Shown: positions 31,154 through 41,675, numbered from the stretch's first letter. The stretch: 64,000 nt of DNA from Kappaphycus alvarezii (GCA_002205965.3 NADL03000776.1:186001-250000), one strand, 5' to 3'. Numbers and translations: made by a program. Notes: a model not told the origin generated them from the sequence alone.

Positions 31154-32134
31154 TGTTCTTACTGTCACAAGCCTGGACACTTTGCAAACAGGTGTCCTGA
31201 TAATCCACATAGAAACACTCGTTGTGCAAAGTGCGGTCGATATGGGCATCATGAAAGTAACTGCTGGTCTAAAGACAACAGAAGAGCAAATTTATCGGAA
31301 GCAAGGAGTGAGTCAGGACCAGAGGTGAAAATCTTACAAAATAGAAGGGATCAAAGGTTGACGGATGCCGGTAACGTATCCATCGCTGAAGAGATTAGTC
31401 AAGTCAATGTGACAAAAAGGGATGGGGAAGGGAACATTTTATCGAAGAAACCTAGGCTAGAGTATGGAATGCTGGAGCATATCCCAGCACCTGTACCTCC
31501 TCGAACCAAGAGGTCTGATCAAGTTGTTCCAGGAGTGGGAGTCACTCCGGCCAAGAAGACGAAAAAGAGTAAGAAAGTTAAGAGTATCTCTAAGGACGTA
31601 CTAGAGTATGTGAAGAGGTACAATTTGGTGGCTGAGCTTGCATCGGCCCCAACTGGGATAACGTTTGGTCAACTTTTGAGGGGCGACGCAGAGGATGCGA
31701 GAAAAGAACTCAAAAAAATTATCAGGTCTAATAAGTCCGCTAAGGGTAAGAAACTGTTTCTTCAATCGGCCTCGACAGCACCAAGACGTCTTAAGCTGGT
31801 ACCAGTCAAAGTATTGGGTATGAAAACCCAAGCTCTCTTCGATTCGGGTGCTGTTCCAAACCTCATTTCAGAAACTTTGGTGACAGATCTAGGTCTCGAA
31901 ATTACTCCAACGACTCGAAAAATAACTGTAGCGGATGGAACCGTCTCAAAATGCATGGGCACTGTTGACAAGGTTTCCGTGTTCTTTGGGGACTCTAAAG
32001 TTGATGTAGACTTTCTTGTCATGCCGGATCTCCCTTTCGATGCAATCATTGGCTGCCCCACAATGGAAAGACTAGGACATGCATTGACTTGGGCAACCAA
32101 ATGGTTTCAGTTAATATTGACGGCAGAACCGTGA
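30947..32134 (+). CDS. gag-pro: gag C-terminus, zinc knuckles and protease, copy 2
   Basis: 395 open codons: heptad-like stretch, then knuckles CSYCHKPGHFANRC and CAKCGRYGHHESNC (31154-31264), then a Lys-rich stretch (TPAKKTKKSKKVKS, a possible nuclear or nucleic-acid contact), then SAPTGITFGQLLRGDAEDAR, then the DSGA catalytic motif at 31841. The frame fails after GCPTMERLG. Comparison with element 3 (GCPKMEELETCIDLG) suggests one base is missing between about 32056 and 32080; the remaining protease C-terminus and acidic tail are in frame 32089-32277. Here the knuckle and protease regions are directly fused, unlike in copy 1. Confidence 0.88.
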   Translation: MSIVHPEKNYQRPATSAAALESVRSDVKNLEERLETRFDNRLDMITSQLESLTLTIKKNQSGAPKAAEVCSYCHKPGHFANRCPDNPHRNTRCAKCGRYGHHESNCWSKDNRRANLSEARSESGPEVKILQNRRDQRLTDAGNVSIAEEISQVNVTKRDGEGNILSKKPRLEYGMLEHIPAPVPPRTKRSDQVVPGVGVTPAKKTKKSKKVKSISKDVLEYVKRYNLVAELASAPTGITFGQLLRGDAEDARKELKKIIRSNKSAKGKKLFLQSASTAPRRLKLVPVKVLGMKTQALFDSGAVPNLISETLVTDLGLEITPTTRKITVADGTVSKCMGTVDKVSVFFGDSKVDVDFLVMPDLPFDAIIGCPTMERLGHALTWATKWFQLILTAEP

Positions 32135-32344
32135 AGATGCCCCTGGATTTCGACAAAAGCACGCATCCTGAAGATTTAAAAGAAACGGACAGTGAAGATT
32201 TCACTTCTAGCTATGACAGCGAAGATTCGGAACCAACTAACACTTTCGGAAGTGGAAAAGGGTACCCTCGGGGGTAATGAACATGGCATGGGACGATTAT
32301 GATTCCGGGTTTGAAACAGATGACGACTGGATTCTAGGATAAGT

Positions 32345-34174
32345 TTGAAACCCGAATGTGTTTCTTTTTGCGATGATATCGAATCAAAGGACAGAATTCG
32401 GAGCATGAAAGAAGATTACCTTTGCAAAGAAAATAAGAATACGTCGAATTCCATATATGAAGATGTGAGCACGACGGAAGAGGTCCTTCAAAATATTGAG
32501 GTTGAGGATCAAGAAGAAAAAGGGCGCCAAATGGCAGAAATCCAAGGAAAAGTGCAGCACCTTCCCGCCCCCGCCTCACTGAAAATATCCGACATGTTAA
32601 CATCTTCCGAAGTAATTGCATGGAGCGTTTCAGATTTAAGACAAGCAAGTGTACCGGTTACTCACTCGTTCGAACTTACCGACACTCAACCGATTTACCA
32701 CAAGCCTAGACGTCAACCGCCAAAATATGACCAATTTATCTCAGAAAATGTTACAAGTATGCTGAAAAATGATATTATTCGACCAGTTTCATCCCCATGG
32801 TCGTTTCCAGTTGTGGTCGCACCAAAGAAGGATGGAAAGCTGCGTTTTTGCGTCGATTACCGACAACTGAACCAGAGAATGATACCCGATCGATTTCCGA
32901 TTCCGAACATGGAGGAGATCCTCGAGGACCTGAAGGACGGGAGATATTTCACCTCAATTGACCTTTACACTGGCTATTGGCAGATTCCATTGGATGAAAA
33001 ATGTAAGGAAAAAACAACCTTTACCAGCAAAGCCGGTACGTTCAGGTTCGAAGTGATGCCTTTTGGTCTCATGAATGCACCAGCTACATTCCAAAGAATG
33101 ATGAACGAGGTTTTGAAAGGACTTCCATTCGCAAGAGTCTATATCGATGATGTCGTCATATTCTCAGAAACATTGGATCAGCACATCTCGCACGTCAAGA
33201 CAGTTGTGGAGAGGATATCGGAGTATAGCTTGAAAATTAAGTTGAGCAAATGCTTCTTTGCGAAAACTTCTATCCAATTACTCGGTCATATCGTCGACCA
33301 AGAGGGAATTAGAGTGGATCCAGAGAAAACGAAAAAAATAAAGTTGGCACCAAGGCCCGCTTCAAAGACGGAGGTCCGAAGCTTCTTAGGACTGGCCTCA
33401 TATTACAGAAGATTTATCAAAGATTTCGCCAAGACTGCAGCACCGTTACATGCCAGCACTACGAAGAACGGAAAATTTTACTGGAACAAGGAAATGGAAA
33501 CTGCATTTCAGGAGCTTAAAGATAAGCTATGTGTCCCCCCAGTTCTCATGTACCCAGATTTCAAGAGACCATTCGTTGTGGAGACAGATGCCTCAGAACG
33601 GTCTTTGGGTGCCGTTTTGTCCCAAAAAGATGAAAACGGAAGACTACACCCTGTTCAATTCGCAAGCCGAACTCTGAATGACGCGGAAAAGAGATACTCA
33701 GTCTGCGAGAAAGAAGCGCTAGCTGTCGTCTTCGCGCTGAAAAAGTTTCGCGTATACCTTTTATCACTCGAGAAATTTGTCTTGATAACTGATCACCAGG
33801 CACTTAAAACAGCATTCCAAAAGAAGGATGTACATCACCGCTTGGCCCGATGGCTCGACATTTTCGCAGAATATCGGTTTGAAATTGTGTATAGACCCGG
33901 ACGCAATAATCAGCCTGCCGATTACCTATCCCGCTTGAGGGACGCACTGATTCCAAATGAAAAAGCTTCGGAGGACATCGTCGGAGTCGCCGAGTTGCAG
34001 TTGCCGAACGATAACGAGTACGAAGCTAATATTCACGGACTGATCAAATTCCTCGATGGACTAGAAATGAGAAAGGTTGATCTTGAACACCGAAATTGGG
34101 TACGCAGGAATCAAAAGGCTTTTACATTGTGGAATGGGAAACTTTCCGGCACACTAAAGCCGGTCCCCGACTAG
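32345..34174 (+). CDS. pol: reverse transcriptase and RNase H, copy 2
   Basis: 609 open codons. An acidic linker of about 80 residues leads to SDLRQASVPVTHSFEL. RT motifs: LRFCVDYRQLNQ, SIDLYTGYWQIPL, FEVMPFGLMNAPATFQ, then YIDD at residues 266-269 (33140-33151), then LLGHIV. RNase H follows, with its first Asp in VETDAS at residue 415, then the Glu region (CEKEALAVVFALKKF), TDHQAL and GRNNQPADYLSRL. No start codon is obvious; the frame opens after a TGA near 32324. It is probably made as part of a gag-pol polyprotein. It ends at 34174 because one C is missing at about 34143 relative to copy 1. Confidence 0.93.
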   Translation: MKPECVSFCDDIESKDRIRSMKEDYLCKENKNTSNSIYEDVSTTEEVLQNIEVEDQEEKGRQMAEIQGKVQHLPAPASLKISDMLTSSEVIAWSVSDLRQASVPVTHSFELTDTQPIYHKPRRQPPKYDQFISENVTSMLKNDIIRPVSSPWSFPVVVAPKKDGKLRFCVDYRQLNQRMIPDRFPIPNMEEILEDLKDGRYFTSIDLYTGYWQIPLDEKCKEKTTFTSKAGTFRFEVMPFGLMNAPATFQRMMNEVLKGLPFARVYIDDVVIFSETLDQHISHVKTVVERISEYSLKIKLSKCFFAKTSIQLLGHIVDQEGIRVDPEKTKKIKLAPRPASKTEVRSFLGLASYYRRFIKDFAKTAAPLHASTTKNGKFYWNKEMETAFQELKDKLCVPPVLMYPDFKRPFVVETDASERSLGAVLSQKDENGRLHPVQFASRTLNDAEKRYSVCEKEALAVVFALKKFRVYLLSLEKFVLITDHQALKTAFQKKDVHHRLARWLDIFAEYRFEIVYRPGRNNQPADYLSRLRDALIPNEKASEDIVGVAELQLPNDNEYEANIHGLIKFLDGLEMRKVDLEHRNWVRRNQKAFTLWNGKLSGTLKPVPD

Positions 34175-34656
34175 TGGCCCCTTTGAAAGAAAGAATGAAG
34201 ATCTTGAGGACTTTCCATGATGAGCTAGGGCATTGGGATCTCGAAACAACCAAAAAATTCGTAACTGAGAGATTCTGGTGGCCCGGTATCCATAAGGACG
34301 TCTATAACTTCGTGAAAAGCTGCGACAACTGCCAAAAATTCACTCCAATACGGAAGTATAAGACAACTCTAAGTTTTCCAGTTTCCGGTCTCTTTGAAAC
34401 CTTCTCAATTGACTTCGCGGGCCCGTTCAAGGAAACTTCTTCCGGAAACAAATATCTCCTTATAGGGGTGGAACATCTTACTGGATGGCCAATAGCAGTT
34501 GCAGTCGAGGAGGCAAATGCTGAGGTGGTACTGAGATTCATCGAAAAAGAAATAATTGAACCGTTTGGTCTTCCAAAAAGGATCATCTCGGATAACGCCC
34601 TTTGTTTTACTGCAACTTCACTGCTTCGTTTTTGGAAGAGAAAGGGATTCAGCTGA
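34096..34656 (+). CDS. pol: integrase N-terminal and core part, copy 2
   Basis: The zinc site is H (34216, HDELGHW) with CDNC at 34321 onward. The core has its first Asp at 34411 (SIDFAGP) and second at 34591 (IISDNAL), 60 residues apart. The frame is lost at the T-run 34629-34633, and the catalytic Glu (GKAERM, 34698) is in the next frame. The distance from the second Asp to the Glu is 107 bases, one short of the 108 needed for the canonical D-35-E spacing. Integrase inserts the cDNA into the genome. Confidence 0.9.
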   Translation: MGTQESKGFYIVEWETFRHTKAGPRLVAPLKERMKILRTFHDELGHWDLETTKKFVTERFWWPGIHKDVYNFVKSCDNCQKFTPIRKYKTTLSFPVSGLFETFSIDFAGPFKETSSGNKYLLIGVEHLTGWPIAVAVEEANAEVVLRFIEKEIIEPFGLPKRIISDNALCFTATSLLRFWKRKGFS

Positions 34657-36362
34657 AGACCGTTCTCGCATACGCTCCTATGTCCAACGGGAAAGCGGAG
34701 AGGATGGTTGGAACCATCAAACGAGCAATATCGAAAACTATGTTGGAGAATGAAATCCAGTGGGAAGATGCCTTACCAAAAGTGTTATACGGCTACCGTC
34801 GAAGAAGAGGAAGAAATGGACGCTCACCATTCGAGCTAATGTACGGAAGGGCTCCTAGAATGTTACAGAGAGACATGGAAACAAATATTATCGATGAAGA
34901 GAGTAGGGAAGTTGAACTACTGGCCACCGAAGGCTGGAGATCACACCGCGCGCTAACACAGACAAGAAATAAGGATGCAGAACCTGCAGTCAGAACCTTT
35001 TCAGTTGGCTCTAAAGTACTTGTAGTACATGGAAAAGCAATGCAGCAGGCTGTGAAGTGGCCGGCCTTCCAAACCAAGTACTCGAACCCTTGCATCGTCA
35101 CGGAGGAAAGACACCCGCACTATCAGCTCTGTTCAAGCTCAGGGAAGAGATCAAGGAGGGCCATCCATGCACGTCGTCTGGTCCCTTACCATCAGAGGCC
35201 TGAAGAATTCCTTCTCACACAGGACTATGCGCAACCACGGGGCATACTCATCTTTAACTATAGAATGATTCCTATGGGAGGAAAAAGGGCCTGGGAATGG
35301 ATCATCTCGGTTACGCGGGACTACTACGAACTCCACGTAATCATCCATTTCTACATTAATATATGCCTATGTTTTCGTACGTTGAACGGACCATTGCTAC
35401 CTGAAGAAGATTTCCGACTATTAATAAGAGTTCTATTTTCATTCCAAAACGGAAGGTTCACGGAAGCAGGTCCAGAGTTTGTGGAGGTAATATATCATTA
35501 CTCTATAGGAAGATATGGAATGGTAGCTGCTGGAGACTTGTCGCAAACGTATCTGAATATTATCCGTCCAATTTACGTATTTCTCAAGAACAACCAAGAC
35601 GTGCGACTGAGAGGTTACGCCTTACCCCCGGATATGGAATACAGGCTGGTCCCGTATCCTCTATGGGAACCTTACGTTTCTCCGCCACAAATTGGGAACG
35701 TTGGAGGCGGCGAGGATCCTCCTGAAGCAGTGATGATGACCAGAGGAGGACCTTCAGGAGACAACAACCCGCCCAGAAGAGGTTCCGGTCGTCCCCCGAG
35801 AGGACCTCGTGCAGGTCCCAGTACGTCAGGAGCTGGTCGCGGCCATTCATCGGGACCGTCCACCACAACTTCATCTCTAGCTCTCCTTCACAACCATGCA
35901 CAGCATACAGTCGGAAGAAGAAGATTATCTTTTTGGCTGCGCAATATCTCCGAGGATGCGAACGATGCGCAGGTCATTTCTTATTTCATGATAAGCATCT
36001 GTTTATGTTTTAGGGCGCTACATGGACCGCACTTATCTTACGAAGATTCGTTCTTGATGATGCGCGTCTTCTTTTCTTATCGACATCCATTCCTCCGGCA
36101 TCTTCCAGAAGAGTTTGCATATCACATATATTTTTTCACTCTTGGAAGATTCGGAAGAGTCACGGAAGAAGAATGTATTCAACCCCACCTCGATGTGATC
36201 AAACCAATATATGAGGCTATGCTACAAAGTGAGGTACCAGTAATGCGAACCTACTTTTTAGAGCATCATATTGGTAATCAGTTGCATCCGTACCCGTTTG
36301 AGAGACCATACATTTTATCAATAAGACAGCGAACACTAACGGAAGCAGAAGAAGAGCAGTGA
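34602..36362 (+). CDS. integrase C-terminus fused to a novel two-repeat region, copy 2
   Basis: 586 open codons. Residues 1-40: end of the integrase core including the catalytic Glu. Residues about 41-215: C-terminal integrase part with an SH3-like segment (SVGSKVLVVHG, RRAIHARRLVPYH). Residues 243-341 (35328-35624): repeat A. Residues 342-454: linker with a Pro/Gly/Arg/Ser-rich stretch (GRPPRGPRAGPSTSG). Residues 455-553 (35964-36260): repeat B. The two repeats are each 99 residues, align without gaps, and share 38 identical positions, including ICLCFR, GP, ED, RV-F-S, EF, IY, GR-G and PIY. I do not recognise the module. It has no signal peptide or clear membrane span of envelope type. The basic, Gly-rich linker suggests nucleic-acid contact. 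Confidence 0.85.
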   Translation: MFYCNFTASFLEEKGIQLKTVLAYAPMSNGKAERMVGTIKRAISKTMLENEIQWEDALPKVLYGYRRRRGRNGRSPFELMYGRAPRMLQRDMETNIIDEESREVELLATEGWRSHRALTQTRNKDAEPAVRTFSVGSKVLVVHGKAMQQAVKWPAFQTKYSNPCIVTEERHPHYQLCSSSGKRSRRAIHARRLVPYHQRPEEFLLTQDYAQPRGILIFNYRMIPMGGKRAWEWIISVTRDYYELHVIIHFYINICLCFRTLNGPLLPEEDFRLLIRVLFSFQNGRFTEAGPEFVEVIYHYSIGRYGMVAAGDLSQTYLNIIRPIYVFLKNNQDVRLRGYALPPDMEYRLVPYPLWEPYVSPPQIGNVGGGEDPPEAVMMTRGGPSGDNNPPRRGSGRPPRGPRAGPSTSGAGRGHSSGPSTTTSSLALLHNHAQHTVGRRRLSFWLRNISEDANDAQVISYFMISICLCFRALHGPHLSYEDSFLMMRVFFSYRHPFLRHLPEEFAYHIYFFTLGRFGRVTEEECIQPHLDVIKPIYEAMLQSEVPVMRTYFLEHHIGNQLHPYPFERPYILSIRQRTLTEAEEEQ

Positions 36363-36383
36363 CGAGTCGGGACGTTCGTCTTG

Positions 36384-36395
36384 AGCGAGAGGGCG
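36384..36395 (+). promoter_or_regulatory. candidate polypurine tract, copy 2
   Basis: Same sequence and position as in copy 1, next to the 3' LTR. Confidence 0.5.
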
Positions 36396-37112
36396 TGATG
36401 TGCGCAAATTCGCGCACGAAAAAATCTAGATGAGGACCATGATTGTATACAGTATCGGAATTGGGAAGATATTTTTACAGTTTTTGAATTTGCAAGATAT
36501 TTTTAATTTGGGTGAGTGTGGCAAATTCGTCGGCTGATTTTTTCATTTTAGGACACGCTGTCATAGTAGATGTCAGTACAGTTCCAGGTTGTGGGTGATA
36601 CTACAAGTAGCTCTGAAAGGTCTATATAATGGCCACATCAATTCCCACCCCTGGCCGATGGGTGGCTGGCATGGGTATGGCACCTAGATATTTACCTTGA
36701 GGAAATATCTTCTAATAGTCTCTCTGGTTCACACGATTACCGTGAATACATTTTATGGTTATTAGTATGTTTTTGAGACTTTTGGGGTAGCCAAAAGTCT
36801 ATATAAGCCGAGTAAACTGCTTCCTTTAGTGGAGGTGAAGCAAGTTGGCAGACAACTTCAAGTCAAGCTCCGAGTAGTAGGAAGTTGAGAGTCAACTTCA
36901 GACCCAAGAAAACTTTTTCTTACGCTAGTCGCAGAGCGTCGTGGTAGACCCTGCCCCTTTTATACTTGCTTGTAGCTTCCTCAACTCTCTTCGATATACA
37001 CTCCCTTTTGTTCGTTCAACAATACCACGGCAGCACTTTTGTCGCTCGCAACACCTCCTTCTCAGGGTAATTGGTTCTGAGGATCTCTTCCCCCGCCGAT
37101 TTACCCCTATCA
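36396..37112 (+). repeat. 3' LTR of copy 2
   Basis: 717 bp, TG...CA, followed by the GGACC duplication. Confidence 0.93.
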
Positions 37113-37117
37113 GGACC

Positions 37118-37219
37118 TTCACCCGAAGTTCAGGGCCATCCTGTTACAAAGGCGTGCCGCGATACGGGGTGATTCGAACGAGGCATGCTTTGTTGAACGG
37201 ACCAGTGGCTGCGTTTTAG
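37118..37219 (+). pseudogene. TIR-element protein C-terminus, copy F, split by copy 2
   Basis: Directly after the GGACC duplication, one frame reads KFRAILLQRRAAIRGDSNEACFVE and another ends GPVAAF with a TAG at 37217. This matches the LMQRHAAAAVMSNAACLMAG end of copy A with a frameshift. A right-end-like CAGTAAATGAACCCC follows at about 37293. Copy 2 therefore inserted within an older TIR element. Confidence 0.45.
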
Positions 37220-37329
37220 TTGGTTGTCTTTAGCACCTTCTCTCCTCGCATGGCCTTCACAGCCCCTCTGCGGGGTTTAGCCAACATCTCCATTACAGTA
37301 AATGAACCCCATTTTTTCCGTCGCAGCAA

Positions 37330-40300
37330 AGAGGCCTCAAGATTCCATGTTATCAAAAAAATGAGTAAACCCAGCTATTTCCCTATTTTACTTTACTGGA
37401 CTAGTTAGGTATAAAGCTGAAAGGAAGATGCTACCTCGTTGCAATTTCGTTTCACAACGTAATCATCTCCAAAGCTCCCCCGGTTCTTAGCCATCCAAAC
37501 TCTCCCAGTGAACACACACATCATTCCTAGTATTATAAGTAATAATACCGTGTGATTCTGCAAGATGTAACAAGTCCTCCCAAATTGCTGTCCTGACCCG
37601 TTGAGGTTTTGCGGATAGGGTGAAAAAGTTGCCACGGTCGTTTGTTCTGTTAAGATTAATGTTTAAGGGACGGTCATTAAGAAAGCGCAATATCTCGCTG
37701 GAATGGTATCTCAAGCGGAATGATACTAAGTATCCCATTTATAGACGTTCAGAGCTTCGTCAGACTTAGGGAAGGACTCCTACTTACAATACATAATTGA
37801 AATTAAAGGAAAACTTGTCCTATTGCTCAATGTTTCCATTTCATACATATACTTTCACCGTGTTGAATCCTTATGAATCATCTGGGCGTGAAAAGCTTAT
37901 TCAGGAGGAAAGGAGTATATGGACATGGGGTTTCCAAAGCTGACCAAAAACGAAAATGGGACATCTTATTCTTCTGGCAATCATTGATTGTAAGACGCCC
38001 GCGTAAACTTGCCTGCCCCAATTCGAAGATTAAACTCCTAGAACCACCAACTTGTTTGATTATTTATACCATTCATCTGCATCAACTCTACTGAGGGGGA
38101 GAATTTTGGGTGCGTTACTGACTACGGATGTAAAACAGTTATTTCCCGAGACGGAAAGAGGCAGCTCTGTGTATGCATGAGTGTCAATACTGCTGTGCCA
38201 TGAGTTTTCTCATTGTCCGCAAAAAGTTAAAAAGTCTCGATTCCGATCACTCCCAGTAATGCGGACATCGTTCGCCTTTTATAAACACAGCACATTATCG
38301 TGCACAATTGACATACTGTTCAGCGAACAACCATTCGGGGAAAACAAACTGACCATTTTTTCAAAGCAATAAACCACACTACAGTTACCCTATGATCGTG
38401 CATATTGGGGAAAATGGTGCGTATTTATTTGAAGTTTCCTACAGTACACCTTGGGTATGGTGGTCTGACAAAGCATTGCTTGGAACATGATGGCTCTGCA
38501 ACATCATTCTCCTGTAACACATCTTGAATTATTTGTGTTTCTTTTTGCTGTGAAACGGGCGACTAGAACATTATGGCGGATTCTAGGCATCTCTGCAACG
38601 CGCAGAGCTCATGGGCGCATTTATCCCGCCCGATCAATCGTTCCGTGCACTTTTGCGTTGGAAAACTGTTGGAGAATCTGTGGGACAAGTTCCCCGCATT
38701 TTGTAAACCACGGAGACCGTTTCTGTTGGAGTTCTACTGTAGCAACCGAATACCGAGTTGGCATTTGCATCAAGGAGTAAAATATGCCAAATCAGCCAAA
38801 CAGGCAGGGCTGAAGCGCACCTTCCCGTTGCTGGTAACGAATTGCAGCACTGAACTGTTAGGAAGTATATCCCTAAACTTGTCCTGTGGCGAGTATTCTG
38901 TCCTGTAGTGTCGTTGGGCGAATCAGCATTAACTTTGAAGCTGGTGTGGCACCCCGTCATCGTCCTTCCTTTCGATCTTGGTATCTGTAGTTGAACCCAT
39001 CCTCACCAACGGTTTAGTACTGTACTGTATTACAGTACAGCATGGTACAATACTGTACAGTATGGTTCAAATAAACTTTGTTTTTGTAAGCAGTGACTGT
39101 TGTTGAACCCTCACGACAGGACAGTATGCACTGTCTTTGCTGAGCCGGAACCCCAGGGAACCAATGTTATACCCCATTGCTTATAAAAAAGACTGGCGGT
39201 GAAAAGTGAGCACTCAGTTCACCCCGAGCTAAAAATCACTTTAACATTTGCCAATTTATACATTGGCAGTGGACTTTATTAACATTTTAAAAGCCCCGTG
39301 CTATTCACCACTCTATTTGGTCACATGTCTTTATTTCCAGTTGCGACTTTGAGAAAAGTCTACTCTAAAAACCCCACGAGACTGGCCCTTTGATATGTAA
39401 GATGTGTACTTTTTAATTCCATAGAATGTAGTCAACATTCCGCCTCTGGTGAAAACGCCACTAGATTGGCTTATCCACTGCATCAACCCTGTGTGGTGTG
39501 TTGTCGAAATATGTTCCAACTCCTATTCTAATGTAACAGCTTTTTAAAAACGAGGAAGGATACTCTAGCCGTTCATGTAGTCCATTCCAGCAAGTTTCAG
39601 GTTCAACCAGTATGACAACTTTTACCGTCAATCGGCAAGTCTCTCCTGAGCTTCCAAGGGGGTTTAATAGTTTGTCTGAATAACCAGATAACTTACCAAT
39701 TCTCCACTCCGATCGTTTGTAGTTCAGTGAGCCGAGCATTTCCTCCGCCGCCGATGGATCAACCAACAAAAATGCAACTTCCGCAGAACTCCTGTGCTGC
39801 CCTTCATGCTACACAAACAGCGCTGCAAGTCATCCGATGCTCCTCACTTCTCGAAACATTCCCGAAATGATGCCACCAGGGATGTTTGAAACGCGGTAAC
39901 AAGCTTATTCCACGCTCAGGCCTTGCTTTTATTGCTCTATCCGTTATTGCTTATAGAACATACCGCAGATCCTGTTCAAGGAGCAGGAAACTAGGGACAA
40001 GTATGACATTTCCAGTTTTGTTAACGAAATAAATTGTGCAATGACAAACTGCATGAATCTTGCATATTGACTAAGTTCTTATCAAAATGAGTAAACAACA
40101 CGTCCGTTACGGCGAGGTACCAGAAGGTCTTTTTGTCCAGCAACCAATACATCACAGTTACAGAGGCCTACAAAATGGAACAACCTACAGCAGCAAAGCG
40201 CGCGACGAAACCACTTTGCAACTGAAATCTTGCCCTTGCACAAAACGCACGGAAGTCTATTTCAAGACTTCGCATCCTCTCCAGTCTGTGAGTGAAGATG

Positions 40301-41600
40301 AGGGCACGCAACTATGACAACGAAATGTAGGTTTCGCCCCGTGACAGAAGCAAGGGACAGTAAAATGATTTTCGCCACTGACTACTCAAAAGAGTGCCAG
40401 TGGCAAGTATTATCGCGTCACGATCTTGGCAATGAATTCTCAATGCTTTGGGCAGCTATTTAGCATATTTTGTCTGGAAGGGGCAGCAGTTGATGACGCA
40501 TGTCGCATGCTAAACATCTTGGAATCTAAGGATTGTTTGGCTTACTCGGACAGGGCTTCCGAATTGGATTGCTGTGATGCGTTTCGGGACACATCAGAGC
40601 ATATCAAAATTTGCACCAGAATCCTTGGTGACACAATTGCAAATGAACTGACGCGGTCTTCCGCAAGTTTAAAGGCCAATGACTTTTAATGATGGCCATC
40701 CACTGAACTTCTCATGTTGCGCTCTCAATTGGCTTGGCATAGGACAACATATTCAATGTTAGATGAGATTAAGTACCAATATTCATGTGGGGCACGAGCT
40801 TCATATTCTGAAATAATTTTTGTTGGAGTTGTTTGCAGAACTTCAAGGCTGTCACTAGGTCAGTTAATCATCCTAGTTATCCCTGGTGTACAATACTCTG
40901 CGTAGACTTGAGACTGGTTTAAATACAGCATCAGGGGTTGTGTATGATACATTACCGAGGACAGTTTGCTATAAGTCTGAAAGTGCGATAATTCGCGTCC
41001 ACAATGGTCCACTCTCGTACCTATTCCAGGGTACTTGTACAATGATACTTAGAAAACTGCTTCCAAACTCTAAGGGTCAGTGTCCTCGCTTATGTTCTCG
41101 TGAAAATGCAGGCAGTATGGCTAGTACCAACAAATGTTTGAGTTTTCATGGAGCAGTCTCCAAGATATGCCTGCCTAACGGCTCGAGGGAGGGTATGCAC
41201 ATTTGCCTTGCAGGTAGTTGAAACTGACAACCATGCCGACTGTTTCGTGGATAGCAATTGTTTACAGCGACGTTAGAGCGACTAGGAATTACTAGAGAGC
41301 TGGCCAGGGTATGATGAAGAGTACGTGAAGTCGGCATTTCCAGGGGAGAATAATTTTTACAACTTTGCAAGAAAGTCTGATTCGTGATTTTATGGAGCCA
41401 AAAACGAGCAGTACGTGCGACCTATCGTATACTACCGGTTCACATTTTCCAATTTTAAAACTAGAGTGGTAATCCAATAGTGAGACTGTGCAAAGATAGT
41501 CGTAAGAAAATAGCTGCTTCGAATATTTGACATGTTGAGCTTGAGAGATACGAGCGTGTAACAGTGTGGCTGAAAATTGCATGAGATGGATGGCGCCAGG
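37330..41600. other. low-information stretch with unassigned ORFs
   Basis: Several short frames are open here: 38573-38908 (+, 111 codons), 40087-40317 (+, 76) and 40426-40689 (+, 87, with a DACRMLNILESKDCLAYSD stretch). None shows a motif I know, and some overlap open frames on the other strand. A left TIR-like end (GGGGGAGAATTTTGGGTGCG) is at about 38094. I do not call genes here, though 40426-40689 and 38573-38908 are the best candidates for exons. Confidence 0.3.
39016..39066. repeat. TACTGTACAGTA-type palindrome cluster
   Basis: Contains TAGTACTGTACTGTATTACA and AATACTGTACAGTATGG. The same phrase occurs at 26706-26730, about 29133, 47141, 55946 and 56049. Confidence 0.6.
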
Positions 41601-41614
41601 CTTGTCAATGAATG

Positions 41615-41675
41615 GGTTGCAAAGCATCGCATATATCTTCCAAGAGTAAGAAACCCAAACTTCTCCCCTTACAAT
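41615..41675 (-). repeat. TIR end (right-end orientation)
   Basis: CGCATATATCTTCCAAGAGT then AAGAAACCCAAACTTCTCCC matches the terminal sequence of the TIR family. Its partner is not found. Confidence 0.5.

Larger units (their letters stand above)
29589..37117 (+). mobile_element. Ty3/gypsy retrotransposon copy 2, complete with target-site duplication
   Basis: LTRs at 29594-30314 (721 bp) and 36396-37112 (717 bp), TG...CA, flanked by the duplication GGACC (29589-29593 and 37113-37117). The internal sequence is almost identical to copy 1 and in the same orientation, but its frame breaks are different: two in gag (30436-30439 and 30806-30809, each one G short of copy 1), one in the protease (about 32056-32080), one before integrase (about 34141) and the shared T-run (34629-34633). 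RT plus RNase H and the C-terminal region are both uninterrupted here, making this the better reference copy. Confidence 0.95.

Noticed and set aside
34602..36362. C-terminal region as an envelope gene
   Set aside because: No signal peptide, no furin-like site and no convincing terminal membrane anchor; the two modules look like a duplicated soluble domain.
37150..37180. GTTCGAATC B-box-like phrase on the minus strand, as in a tRNA gene
   Set aside because: The five bases on each side do not pair as a T-stem and there is no acceptor stem or A box; it lies in the TIR-element ORF remnant.
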